Part shown: positions 35,977 to 44,378 of the stretch, one piece after another
How the letters are laid out: each line of letters starts with the position of its first letter
Numbering within the stretch: position 1 is the stretch's first letter
NCBI GenBank assembly: GCA_040400085.1
Contig: JBBAQX010000011.1
Span: forward strand, 1 to 64,000
DNA: 64,000 nucleotides
Direction of reading: 5' to 3'
Source: HNR sp040400085
Lineage (GTDB): Bacteria > Actinomycetota > Actinomycetes > Actinomycetales > Microbacteriaceae
Made by a program: the position numbers and the translations under genes
Notes under the pieces: model-generated
Told to the model about the DNA's origin: nothing
Databases searched by the model: none
The model's input: only the letters and a program-made list of their open reading frames with translations

Positions 35977-38052
35977 TTATACCCCCTGGGCCTTGATTGT
36001 ACCAGTGTCCGTTGTTCCTGCCTTGTCGGCTTGTTCTTGTAAAGCGGAACGCTGTCGGAGCGGTGGCACCTTAAAGAACCAGCTGAGCACGAATGCGATC
36101 ATCAATACGCTGAATCCGACCCAGTAGATCGTTACGGCTGATTGAGTGAAGCCCACCATGAAAGGTTTGCTTAGGCGCGGATCTGCACCGTTCAAGAATG
36201 ATGTGTCACTTGTAGCGCTATTCGCGCCTGAGGACGAACTATTGTCTTTCTGCATCTCTTCCGAAATCGTGGGGGCGAGCTGACCAACCCAGTAGGAGCG
36301 CTGCGTTTCGTTGGCCCAATCCACCTGAACGCTATCATCTACTACGGAAGCGTTGGCCTTCTCGGCAACCGCGGTGAGTGCTGCCTCCTGCGCCTGTGGT
36401 AGGGCTATCGCAACCTGCTGCTCGATAACGGTTTCCGCCATCGCCGCGGGGATGACCCCGGATGCTACCTGCGCCTGAACTGCCGCAGTCACCTGTTCGG
36501 TGACGGCCTGTGCTGCCTGGTCCGTGGCTGTAGCCGTTGCTGAATCGAGCTGCTTTTGAACGTTGCTCTGTATCGGTTCAACGATAGGGTTCCAGAGCTG
36601 CTTCATGATGGCAGCGTTCTCGGGGGCGTTTGCGACGGATGGGTCGAGCGCGGCATCGAGACTGGTCTCAAGCGTGCTCTGCTGGGACATACTGTTCATG
36701 ATATTCGCGGGGAGCGCCGTGAATAGGACCGAGAGCATGATCGCTGTTCCCATGGTGCCACCGATCTGTCGGAAGAATGTAGCCGTGCTCGAGGCGACAC
36801 CCATTTCGTTCGGGGCGACCGAGTTCTGGCTGGCCAGGATGAGAGTCTGCATCAACTGTCCGAGGCCGAGTCCGACGACGAACATTCCGATCATCATGAA
36901 CCACAAGGGCTTGTCGTAGGTCATGAAGGTCAATATCAGGAAGCCGAGACTCGTCATGAGGCTACCAGTTACAGGGAATATGCGGTATTTTCCGGTGCGT
37001 GACGTAATCTGGCCGGTCGTAATCGAGGCGAGTATGAGGCCGAGCACCATGGGGATAGAGGCGAGCCCGGATTCCGTAGGGTTGAGACCCACCACGATCT
37101 GCATGTAGAGCGGAATCGTCATCATGGCGCCGAACATTCCGAAGCCAACGAGCACGCTCATGACGGTTGCCATGGAGAACGTGCGTGACCGGAATAGTTT
37201 GAGCGGGATGATCGCGTCCTCGCCCATACGGAACTCGATGAAAATGAATGCGAGAGCGCCGAAGACGCCGAGGGAATAGCAGGTGATTGATGCGGCTGAG
37301 GTCCAACCCCATTCGCGTCCCTGCTCGGCTACCAGTAAGAATGGTACGAGCGCGAGGATGACAGCAGCTGCACCCCACCAGTCAATGCGGGGGCGTGCCT
37401 TTTCTGCAACCTTTGGCAGGTGGAGAAACTTGATGATCATGAAGAGCGCAACGATTCCGACGGGAACATTCACAAGGAACACCCAACGCCAGCCGGTAAT
37501 CCAGAGGATCTCGTCTGCGCCCGCGAAGAGACCGCCGATGAGCGGCCCGATCACGGTTGATACGCCAAACACCGCGAAGAAGTAACCCTGGTATTTTGCT
37601 CGATCCCGCGGTGCGAGCATGTCTCCCATGATTGCGAGAGGCAGAGACATGAGCGCGCCAGCTCCGATGCCCTGGAACGCGCGGAAGCCCGCGAGCATGA
37701 GCATTGAGGTTGAGAATGAAGACAGGAGTGACCCGAGAACGAAGATGACGATACCAAAAATAAAGAGTGGACGTCGCCCGAAGATATCAGAAAGCTTGCC
37801 GTACAGCGGTACGGTGATAGTTGAGGTGATGAGGTAGGCGGTCGTTACCCAGGCCTGTTGGTCAAGGCCTTGAAGGTCGTCGCCAATAGTACGGATGGCA
37901 GTACCGACGATTGTCTGGTCGAGCGAAGACAGGAACATGCCTGCCATGAGGCCGTAGATCACGAGAAGGATCTGACGATGCGTCATGATCGGTGTCGAGC
38001 CCGAGGGTTGTGTGGCTGGCGCTGAGCTAGCCGACGATGTAGCGATGGACAT
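35977..38052 (-). CDS. DHA2-family (14-TM) drug:proton antiporter with a large insert
   Basis: This encodes 691 residues, longer than typical members (about 500). Fourteen transmembrane segments are expected. Motif A-like GKLSDIFGRRPLF (about 82-94) and FRAFQGIGAGALMSLPLAIMGDM (motif C region) mark the DHA2/EmrB group. Between segments 13 and 14, about residues 455-630, is an insert of about 175 residues, Ala/Gln/Glu/Val-rich and helical, predicted outside the membrane. The transporter probably exports a toxic or signalling compound. It is first in an operon with the TetR regulator 3 bp downstream. Confidence 0.9.
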   Translation of the reverse strand: MSIATSSASSAPATQPSGSTPIMTHRQILLVIYGLMAGMFLSSLDQTIVGTAIRTIGDDLQGLDQQAWVTTAYLITSTITVPLYGKLSDIFGRRPLFIFGIVIFVLGSLLSSFSTSMLMLAGFRAFQGIGAGALMSLPLAIMGDMLAPRDRAKYQGYFFAVFGVSTVIGPLIGGLFAGADEILWITGWRWVFLVNVPVGIVALFMIIKFLHLPKVAEKARPRIDWWGAAAVILALVPFLLVAEQGREWGWTSAASITCYSLGVFGALAFIFIEFRMGEDAIIPLKLFRSRTFSMATVMSVLVGFGMFGAMMTIPLYMQIVVGLNPTESGLASIPMVLGLILASITTGQITSRTGKYRIFPVTGSLMTSLGFLILTFMTYDKPLWFMMIGMFVVGLGLGQLMQTLILASQNSVAPNEMGVASSTATFFRQIGGTMGTAIMLSVLFTALPANIMNSMSQQSTLETSLDAALDPSVANAPENAAIMKQLWNPIVEPIQSNVQKQLDSATATATDQAAQAVTEQVTAAVQAQVASGVIPAAMAETVIEQQVAIALPQAQEAALTAVAEKANASVVDDSVQVDWANETQRSYWVGQLAPTISEEMQKDNSSSSGANSATSDTSFLNGADPRLSKPFMVGFTQSAVTIYWVGFSVLMIAFVLSWFFKVPPLRQRSALQEQADKAGTTDTGTIKAQGV

Positions 38053-38071
38053 GAGGTCCTTTGTGTCTCAT

Positions 38072-38090
38072 GGAACCACAGAGTGGTTCC
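38072..38090. promoter_or_regulatory. Candidate TetR operator upstream of the DHA2 exporter
   Basis: GGAACCA (38072-38078) and TGGTTCC (38084-38090) form a 7-bp inverted repeat around a 5-base spacer, 20 bp upstream of the exporter start. A TATTAT sequence on the minus strand a little further upstream could be the -10 element, so the palindrome would sit just downstream of the start of transcription. This fits repression by the adjacent TetR regulator but is inferred. Confidence 0.5.
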
Positions 38091-38230
38091 CTCCGAAAAA
38101 TATTGCAGCTATGAAATAATACACTCCTGCAATGTTCTTGAAGCTGAAAGAGGGCTGTGTGTTTGACCACTTGATGGGCTTAGCGCCGTGCTCTTCAGTG
38201 CCACACCGACGTGATGGCTCGGGAGATGCC

Positions 38231-39169
38231 TTATCTGAGTAGCTTGGGATAAGTCTCGATTGACAGGATGCCCGCGCCAGGATGCGCCTTCGACAGGTGG
38301 AATACCGAAAATCCAGATACCGGCAACGCCGTCGACTCAGACAGGTAACCGCCAGGGAGTGACCCAGTCGCGAGGGCCAACTCGCGGGCTACCTCGGGCA
38401 GTACTGGGCTATGGCTGCAAATGATCGTGTTCTTGCGTTTACGTACAATGGAACCGAGCAGCGCTCTCAGATCGAATTCGCCCTGATCCCAGGCATCCTG
38501 GCTGAGGTCATCGGTCGTAACGATTGGGCGCTTGCTGATCATCGCGAGCGGAGCCACCGTCTGCTCGCAGCGCAGGGCGGTACTCGAACGGATCCGATGC
38601 CTACCAAACGCCGCGATGGTCGGCACGACTGCCTGAGCTTGGGCGTGCCCAAGCTCAGTGAGGGGACGCTCCGTATCTGTCGGAAACTCCGCACTTCGCG
38701 GTGCGGCTTTCGCGTGGCGAAGCAGCACAACGGAGAAGGTATCGTGCGCATTGTGCTCCACGAGCTTCACGAAGACGTCGAATATTTCCTTGTCTTTTTT
38801 GTAGCTCAGTTCGGAACGTACCCGGTCGAGGGGCGTCCAAAGCAAGGCATCCACCTCTTTGTTGGGTGTGAATGTCGAGCGGGCAACCGCTTTGTCCGTG
38901 ACCTCGGCAGCCCAATATTGCACATGCTTTGTGCGGCCCTTCGAGATGGGGTAAGTTATCACGCCAAGATTGATTCCGAGTTTGATCGAGATACCCGTCT
39001 CCTCTGTGACCTCGCGCACCGCAGTTTGGGGGAGCGTCTCTCCCGGATCCAACTTACCCTTCGGGAACGAGACATCCCGGTGCTGGGTTCTGTGGATGAG
39101 CAAGACCATAATCTCGTCGCCGACGCGTCGCCAGCAGATCGCACCCGAGGCGTATACCGTTTCGGTCAT
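38231..39169 (-). CDS. NUDIX hydrolase fused to a histidine phosphatase (MutT1-like)
   Basis: This encodes 312 residues. The N-terminal NUDIX domain has the complete box GKLDPGETLPQTAVREVTEETG (about 38-59). A C-terminal SixA-like phosphatase domain begins near 148 with the RHAKA catalytic motif. The arrangement matches mycobacterial MutT1, which hydrolyses oxidised or diadenosine nucleotides in the first domain and dephosphorylates in the second. The gene lies 31 bp after ppk1 and is last in the glnR-mshD-ppk1 unit, so it could also act on polyphosphate-linked nucleotides; substrate is not decided. Confidence 0.85.
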   Translation of the reverse strand: MTETVYASGAICWRRVGDEIMVLLIHRTQHRDVSFPKGKLDPGETLPQTAVREVTEETGISIKLGINLGVITYPISKGRTKHVQYWAAEVTDKAVARSTFTPNKEVDALLWTPLDRVRSELSYKKDKEIFDVFVKLVEHNAHDTFSVVLLRHAKAAPRSAEFPTDTERPLTELGHAQAQAVVPTIAAFGRHRIRSSTALRCEQTVAPLAMISKRPIVTTDDLSQDAWDQGEFDLRALLGSIVRKRKNTIICSHSPVLPEVARELALATGSLPGGYLSESTALPVSGFSVFHLSKAHPGAGILSIETYPKLLR

Positions 39170-39200
39170 GAGTTGCTAAAAATCGTTCGGTCTCTTTCGG

Positions 39201-41348
39201 TCATCGGCTTCCCGCCCTGCGGCGAGACTGGGCTAGGACCATCTGGACGTCCTGCAGGTCTTCGAGAGGTTTACCGCGCGCGTCCAAGTGGTTGCGTTCC
39301 CACCGCCCGTCGGGCTCAAGCGTCCACGCGGCAATTTTATCGCTGAAGGCCAAGATAAAGAGCTCGTTCACCCGATCAACATGCTCGGGTGCGACGAGTT
39401 TTACCAGCGCCTCGATCCGCCGGTCAAGATTGCGGTGCATCATATCTGCGCTACCGATCAACACATCGGGCTCGCCCCCGTTGTGGAATGCGAAGATGCG
39501 TGAATGCTCAAGGTAACGACCAAGGATGGAACGCACCCGAATGTTCTCGCTATAGCCGGGCTGCCCCGCCTTGATTCCGCAAATTCCACGGACCCACACG
39601 TCGATGGGTACCCCATCGTTGCTTGCTCGGTAGAGGGCGTCGATGATGACCTCGTCCACAATCGAGTTGATTTTGATCTTGATGCCGCTGGGCTTGCCCT
39701 CGCGTGCGGCCGCAGCCTCTGCCTCGATGCGGGCCAGCAGGCCGTTCCGCATATGAAGCGGGGCCACGAGCATCCGCTTATATTTTTTCTCGATCGCGTA
39801 GCCCGAGAGCACGTTGAAGAGTTTGGTCAGGTCCTTGCCCACGGTTTCGGACGCCGTGAGAAGACCGAGATCCTCATAGATCCGGCTGGTCTTCGGGTTG
39901 TAGTTTCCCGTTCCGATATGGCTGTAGTGCTTGAGTACGCCCTTTTCCTCGCGGATGACGTGCACAAGCTTGCAATGCGTCTTGAGCCCAACAATGCCGT
40001 ACACCACGTGCACGCCTGCCTTTTCAAGCTTGCGGGCCCACGAGATATTGGCCTCTTCGTCGAAGCGGGCCTTGATCTCGACCAGTGCCAAAACCTGCTT
40101 GCCGGATTCTGCGGCCTTGATGAGGGCTGCCACGATAGGGCTGTCCCCCGAGGTGCGGTAGAGAGTCTGCTTGATTGCGAGCACATTCGGGTCGTGTGCG
40201 GCCTGCTCAAGGAAAGCCTGCACGCTGGTCGCGAAGGACTCGTAGGGGTGGTGGAGCAGGATATCCCGACGCGAGATCGCCTTGAATATGTCAGCACGTT
40301 CGTTGCTCGATGACGGCTTAAGCCACGCATTAGTCGTAGGAATGTGATTGGGATAGTGCAGCTCGGGGCGATCAATCTTTTGCAGATCAAAGAGCGCGCG
40401 CAAGTCGAGGGGGGAGGGAAGTACATAGACTTCCTGATCCGTGATGTCGAACTCGCGCAGCAGCAGACTGATCGTATCTGCGTCCATGTCTTCGCTAATT
40501 TCGAGCCGGATGGGTGGACCAAAACGGCGACGCAGCAGCTCTTTTTCGAGCGCCTGGATCAGATTCTCGGTCTCGTCTTCCTCGATCTCTACATCCTCGT
40601 TGCGAGTCACGCGGAAAACATGGTGGTCGAGTACCTTCATGCCGGGGAAGAGCCCGTCGAGATGGTTCGCGATGAGATCCTCAAGCGCGATATATCGCAC
40701 GTAGTCAAGCCCCTCCCTCTGATCAACACGGATCAGCCGAGGCATCATCTGCGGAACCTTCAACCGGGCAAACTCTTCCTTACCCGTCTTCGTATTCTGC
40801 ACGCGGATAGATAGGTTCAACGACAGGCCCGAAATATAGGGGAACGGATGCGCCGGATCAACAGCCAGCGGCATCAGGATCGGGTAAATATGCTGCGAAT
40901 AGTGCTGGTAGAGGATATCTTTGTCGGCCTGATCGAGCGAATCCCAGGTGACCACATGGATTCCCGCCTGGGCGAGAGCCGGGCCAACGAGTTCCTGATA
41001 GGCCGCGGCGTGGCGGGTCTGTAACTCGTGAGCCTTCTCGGAAATGTCCGAAAGCACATCGTAGGGTGCGCGACCAACATTGGTGGGAACGGCGAGGCCC
41101 GTCACGATACGCCGCTTGAGGCCGGCCACCCGGACCATGAAGAATTCGTCTAGGTTGCTGGCGAATATTGCCAGGAAATTCGCTCGCTCAAGAACGGGGA
41201 GGTTGGGGTCCTCAGCCAGCTCCAGCACGCGTTGGTTGAAAGCGAGCCAACTGAGTTCGCGATCACTGTAGCGGTTTCCGGGAAGCCCAGGGAGCTCGAG
41301 AGAGTCGCCTGTGTTCACAATCGATGCGGGTGCAGACATTTCGTTCAT
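39201..41348 (-). CDS. ppk1: Polyphosphate kinase 1
   Basis: This encodes 715 residues. PPK1 transfers the gamma-phosphate of ATP to polyphosphate through a phospho-histidine. The N-terminal helical domain (DRELSWLAFNQRVLELAEDP), the segment with LALVEIKARFDEEANISWA and the autophosphorylated His in YSHIGTGNYNPKTSRIYEDLGLLT are visible, as is the second PLD-like half (LIGSADMMHRNLDRRIEALV). It overlaps the mshD stop by 4 bp. Its operon places polyphosphate synthesis with GlnR and mycothiol synthesis. The phosphate-transport and sensing genes lie within about 10 kb on each side. Confidence 0.97.
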   Translation of the reverse strand: MNEMSAPASIVNTGDSLELPGLPGNRYSDRELSWLAFNQRVLELAEDPNLPVLERANFLAIFASNLDEFFMVRVAGLKRRIVTGLAVPTNVGRAPYDVLSDISEKAHELQTRHAAAYQELVGPALAQAGIHVVTWDSLDQADKDILYQHYSQHIYPILMPLAVDPAHPFPYISGLSLNLSIRVQNTKTGKEEFARLKVPQMMPRLIRVDQREGLDYVRYIALEDLIANHLDGLFPGMKVLDHHVFRVTRNEDVEIEEDETENLIQALEKELLRRRFGPPIRLEISEDMDADTISLLLREFDITDQEVYVLPSPLDLRALFDLQKIDRPELHYPNHIPTTNAWLKPSSSNERADIFKAISRRDILLHHPYESFATSVQAFLEQAAHDPNVLAIKQTLYRTSGDSPIVAALIKAAESGKQVLALVEIKARFDEEANISWARKLEKAGVHVVYGIVGLKTHCKLVHVIREEKGVLKHYSHIGTGNYNPKTSRIYEDLGLLTASETVGKDLTKLFNVLSGYAIEKKYKRMLVAPLHMRNGLLARIEAEAAAAREGKPSGIKIKINSIVDEVIIDALYRASNDGVPIDVWVRGICGIKAGQPGYSENIRVRSILGRYLEHSRIFAFHNGGEPDVLIGSADMMHRNLDRRIEALVKLVAPEHVDRVNELFILAFSDKIAAWTLEPDGRWERNHLDARGKPLEDLQDVQMVLAQSRRRAGSR

Positions 41349-42283
41349 CCCTCTATCTTGGCATCATCTGAGCTGCGCAGGTAATGCACGCTCGTATTGG
41401 CCGCTGCGAAACCCGACGACCTGTATAGCCCGAGCGCCGGTCCGTTGTCCCCCTCGACATAGAGCGAGACGGTCTCGATTCCCCTGCGTCTCAGCCTGTC
41501 AAAGCCCGCGAGAAGCAGCTGTCGTCCCAGGCCACGCCCCGCCGCATCAGGCGACACGCCGATTGCGTAGACCTCGCCGGCTGACGCATCTGCCGCAATC
41601 TTCAGCCAGTTATAGCCCAGAATCGTGCCATGCTCATCTGTGAGCAGCAGGAAGTCAGCCTCGTTGAACCAGGGTTCCTCCTCGCGGACCAGAACGTCTT
41701 CCACCGTCAATTTTCCCTGCTCAGGATGATCGGCGAAGACGATTGCATTGAGCGCAACCCACTCCTCTTCGTCTCGTCCCGTCTCGAAATGGCGGATGCC
41801 GGGATACGGTTCGCCATCGGACTCGTTCGTCGCATCCCGCACGGATGCACTCAGCTGCAGCAGCGTGCGGATAGCTGAGAAACCCCGAGACCGAGCGAGG
41901 CGCTGAGCTGCGGGGGAATTGCCGTGCGCCCATACCAGGATCTCGCCAGACGCCGAGTCTGGCACAGCGCCGAGTGCGGTGTCCAGCAGATATGAACCGA
42001 GGCCTGTTCCGCGGGCATCCGGATCAATCGAGAGTTCAAGTTCCGTGGAACCTCCCGTGTCGGAACCGCTGAGGAGTGCTGCCCCCGCGATGGACGGGGG
42101 GATTTTACCGTCAGGGATCGCGATGAGGGATGCCGTGCCCAGCTTCCAATCGACGATTCCCTGATCCGAGAATGGTGCGATGCCGTCCGCGGCGGTGACG
42201 CGTCTGATGAGCGTATCCAGAAGCGCGCGATGCGACTCCTGGGTCGCGTCTAGCTGAATCGTCGATTGTTTGTTCTCAGTCAT
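41345..42283 (-). CDS. mshD: Mycothiol acetyltransferase
   Basis: This encodes 312 residues with two GNAT domains. The C-terminal one carries the acetyl-CoA motif VSPDAAGRGLGRQLLLAGFDRLRRRG and the N-terminal one carries DPDARGTGLGSYLLDTALG. MshD acetylates Cys-GlcN-Ins to give mycothiol, the main low-molecular-weight thiol of actinobacteria. FADHPEQGKLTVEDVLVREEEPWF is a conserved MshD segment. It overlaps both glnR and ppk1 by 4 bp, so the three are translationally coupled. Confidence 0.93.
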   Translation of the reverse strand: MTENKQSTIQLDATQESHRALLDTLIRRVTAADGIAPFSDQGIVDWKLGTASLIAIPDGKIPPSIAGAALLSGSDTGGSTELELSIDPDARGTGLGSYLLDTALGAVPDSASGEILVWAHGNSPAAQRLARSRGFSAIRTLLQLSASVRDATNESDGEPYPGIRHFETGRDEEEWVALNAIVFADHPEQGKLTVEDVLVREEEPWFNEADFLLLTDEHGTILGYNWLKIAADASAGEVYAIGVSPDAAGRGLGRQLLLAGFDRLRRRGIETVSLYVEGDNGPALGLYRSSGFAAANTSVHYLRSSDDAKIEG

Positions 42284-42987
42284 TTGCTGTCCTCCGCGGT
42301 TTCTTCCGCACCGTTCTGCTCTGGTGGTTTTTCGTCGGCGATGTTAAATCGGTAGCCAACGTTCCTCACCGTTCCGATGAGTTGTTCCAGATCGCCCAGC
42401 TTCGCGCGAAGCCGTCGCACGTGCACATCTACCGTTCGAGTTCCCCCAAAATAATCGTATCCCCACACCTCGCTGAGCAGGTGCTCCCGCGTGAAGACTC
42501 GCGAGGGATTCGACGCGAAGAAACGCAGAAGTTCAAACTCTTTGTAGGTGAGATCGAGCGCTTTTCCTTTGACTTTGGCCGAATAGTTAGCTTCGTCGAT
42601 GGTAACTCCGGACGCATGAATCCTGTGCGAGGGCTCTTCCATGACTGTCTTGTCGAGCGCGAGCCGCAACCTTGCCTCTGTCTCCGCTGGGCCTGCCGTG
42701 TCGAGGATCATATCGGCGATCGACCAATCCCCGTTGACGACGGCGCAGCCTCCCTCCGTGACGATGAGGATAACCGGGGTATCGATTGCAGATACTCTGA
42801 GCGTTTTACACACAGCCTTAGCGTTAGCAAGCTCTCGCCTCGCGTCGATCAGAATCAGGTCGCTCTCGGGCGAGTTCAGAAGCATGCTCGTATTGAGCGG
42901 AATCTGGAGTATCTGATGGCTGAGCAGCTCAAGGGATGGAAGCGGATCGCTTTCTGCCGCGCTACTCAGGAGAAGAAGCTGAGCCAC
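42280..42987 (-). CDS. glnR: GlnR-type OmpR-family transcriptional regulator
   Basis: This encodes about 235 residues from GTG 42987, giving VAQLLLLSS at the start. A GGGAGGA ribosome-binding site lies directly upstream, and this start matches GlnR homologues. The receiver-like domain (ADLILIDARRELANAK-like region) lacks the normal set of phospho-acceptor residues, as in GlnR. The C-terminal winged helix has DLTYKEFELLRFFASNPSRVFTREHLLSEVWGYDYFGGTRTVDVHVRRLRAKLG, highly GlnR-like. GlnR controls nitrogen assimilation. It is first in the operon glnR-mshD-ppk1-nudix, an arrangement that may tie nitrogen status to thiol and polyphosphate metabolism. Confidence 0.85.
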   Translation of the reverse strand: MAQLLLLSSAAESDPLPSLELLSHQILQIPLNTSMLLNSPESDLILIDARRELANAKAVCKTLRVSAIDTPVILIVTEGGCAVVNGDWSIADMILDTAGPAETEARLRLALDKTVMEEPSHRIHASGVTIDEANYSAKVKGKALDLTYKEFELLRFFASNPSRVFTREHLLSEVWGYDYFGGTRTVDVHVRRLRAKLGDLEQLIGTVRNVGYRFNIADEKPPEQNGAEETAEDSK

Positions 42988-43076
42988 ATATCCTCCCGAA
43001 ACTAATCCTTGCGCAATCTTACTCTTACTTTGGTCGCGGTGCTGCACTATCGACTTTTACATGCCAGAATTAGGCC

Positions 43077-43430
43077 ATGGCAGATGCAGCAGTTCACCTC
43101 ACTCCCGAGTCCGAGAACTCCGGCTCAGCGCCCGTTGCACAAACTCCTGCCGATGAGAAAGCTGCCGGGGGGAGCTATTGGCACTGGCCTCGCATGATCG
43201 TTGCGTGGGTGGCAACGATCGTGGCTTCCGCAATTGTCAGTACAGCGGTTGACGCACATTTGCGCTTTGACTGGCTCCTGGTGGTCCTTGCCGGAGCTAC
43301 TTTATTGACCTTCGCGCTCCAACTGGGCACGGCTCAGAGGCGAGGCTTCATTGACCGTCTAGCGATGAGCGTTGCGGGATCGCTACTTATCGTCGTCGTG
43401 TTTTCGGCGGTTGCCGTGCTCGTAGCATAG
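43077..43430 (+). CDS. Small membrane protein, unknown
   Basis: This encodes 117 residues. A polar N-terminus (1-32) precedes three hydrophobic segments (about 37-57, 64-82, 95-116). A basic-rich loop (GTAQRRGFIDRLAM) lies between the second and third. I do not recognise a named family. It is divergent from glnR with an 89-bp gap, and its stop is 10 bp before the tiny gene at 43441, so the two are probably co-transcribed. Confidence 0.75.
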   Translation: MADAAVHLTPESENSGSAPVAQTPADEKAAGGSYWHWPRMIVAWVATIVASAIVSTAVDAHLRFDWLLVVLAGATLLTFALQLGTAQRRGFIDRLAMSVAGSLLIVVVFSAVAVLVA

Positions 43431-43440
43431 ACTGGTGTTT

Positions 43441-43557
43441 ATGGACCCGCTATTTGCACTGGAACTTTTCTTTATCGGCCTCTTGGGCTTGGCCTCGCTT
43501 TCCATCGCATGGATTGCTGGCGTGGTTATCTTCAAGCTTTTCAAGGGTCAGCGCTAA
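43441..43557 (+). CDS. 38-residue membrane micro-protein
   Basis: ATG 43441 to TAA 43555-43557 encodes 38 residues, starting MDPLFALELFFIGLLGLAS. A single hydrophobic segment covers most of the protein, ending in a basic tail (FKLFKGQR), so it should sit in the membrane with a cytosolic C-terminus. It is 10 bp after the upstream membrane protein and 30 bp before the nitrobindin-like gene. Its conserved-looking layout suggests a real gene, but function is unknown. Confidence 0.55.
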   Translation: MDPLFALELFFIGLLGLASLSIAWIAGVVIFKLFKGQR

Positions 43558-43587
43558 GTCGCGCCACTACAGGCACAGTATCCTCTC

Positions 43588-44307
43588 GTGATTGATATTC
43601 GAACTGATCTGCCCGCAGAGCTCGGGCCCCTGTCTTGGCTTCTTGGAGTGTGGGAAGGCAGCGGTGTTATCGATTACACCATCGATGGCAAGCGGGTCTC
43701 ACACGAATTTGGGCAGCGCGTGAGCTTCAGTCACGACGGCCTGCCCTATCTGAACTATAGTTCGTATACTTGGCTCATCGGGTCGCCACTGGGCGATGCG
43801 GACGATTCTGCGGGCACGGAAGGTTCCGCAGAATCCGTTCAAAACGCCGAGGCCGTTGACGAGGCAGAAGCCGGCGAGAGTGGCCCTCAGGCCGAACCGG
43901 TTGAACGCCCCCTCGTCAGCGAGACGGGGTACTGGAAACTCAGCCGCACACAAACCGAACACGACACGGGCCCCGGTCTGCTACCGGGAAGCGGCCTGGT
44001 CGCGTACCCCACTGCTGACTCCGTGGAAACGCTGAGGGTTCCGCCCGCGGAGGGTGAGGGCTTCCCCCTCGAAGTGTCGCTGGTGCATCCCACCGGTGTG
44101 AGTGAGGTCTATCTCGGAAGAATCGCGGGACCCCGCATTGATCTCGCCACCGATTACGTGATGCGTACAGCCGGATCCAAAGAATACAGCGCGGCCACCC
44201 GAATGTACGGGCTTGTCGACGGGCATCTTCTGTGGGCGTGGGACATTGCAGCTCTCGGGCAGCCGATGAAGAGCCACGCGTCTGCGCGGCTCGCAAAGCG
44301 GGACTGA
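43588..44307 (+). CDS. Nitrobindin-like FABP-family beta-barrel protein
   Basis: This encodes 239 residues from GTG 43588. The start LGPLSWLLGVWEGSGVIDY contains the GxWxGxG motif of the DUF1794/THAP4-like nitrobindin family, which binds heme in some members. A heme-ligand-type His may lie near the C-terminus (not assigned). Between about residues 70 and 110 there is an acidic insert (Glu, Asp, Ala-rich) not usual for the family. In other actinobacteria this gene often neighbours ygfZ, as here 71 bp downstream. Confidence 0.8.
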   Translation: MIDIRTDLPAELGPLSWLLGVWEGSGVIDYTIDGKRVSHEFGQRVSFSHDGLPYLNYSSYTWLIGSPLGDADDSAGTEGSAESVQNAEAVDEAEAGESGPQAEPVERPLVSETGYWKLSRTQTEHDTGPGLLPGSGLVAYPTADSVETLRVPPAEGEGFPLEVSLVHPTGVSEVYLGRIAGPRIDLATDYVMRTAGSKEYSAATRMYGLVDGHLLWAWDIAALGQPMKSHASARLAKRD

Positions 44308-44378
44308 TCACGTCCGAACCGGAATTCTTTCGAGCTCTCGACGGTTAACTCAGGTAGTCCATACAGATCGAGGTTGTT

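Noticed and set aside
38411..39346. 311-codon plus-strand ORF
   Set aside because: Antisense to the NUDIX/phosphatase gene, which has intact catalytic motifs.
39504..40313. 269-codon plus-strand ORF
   Set aside because: Antisense shadow of ppk1.
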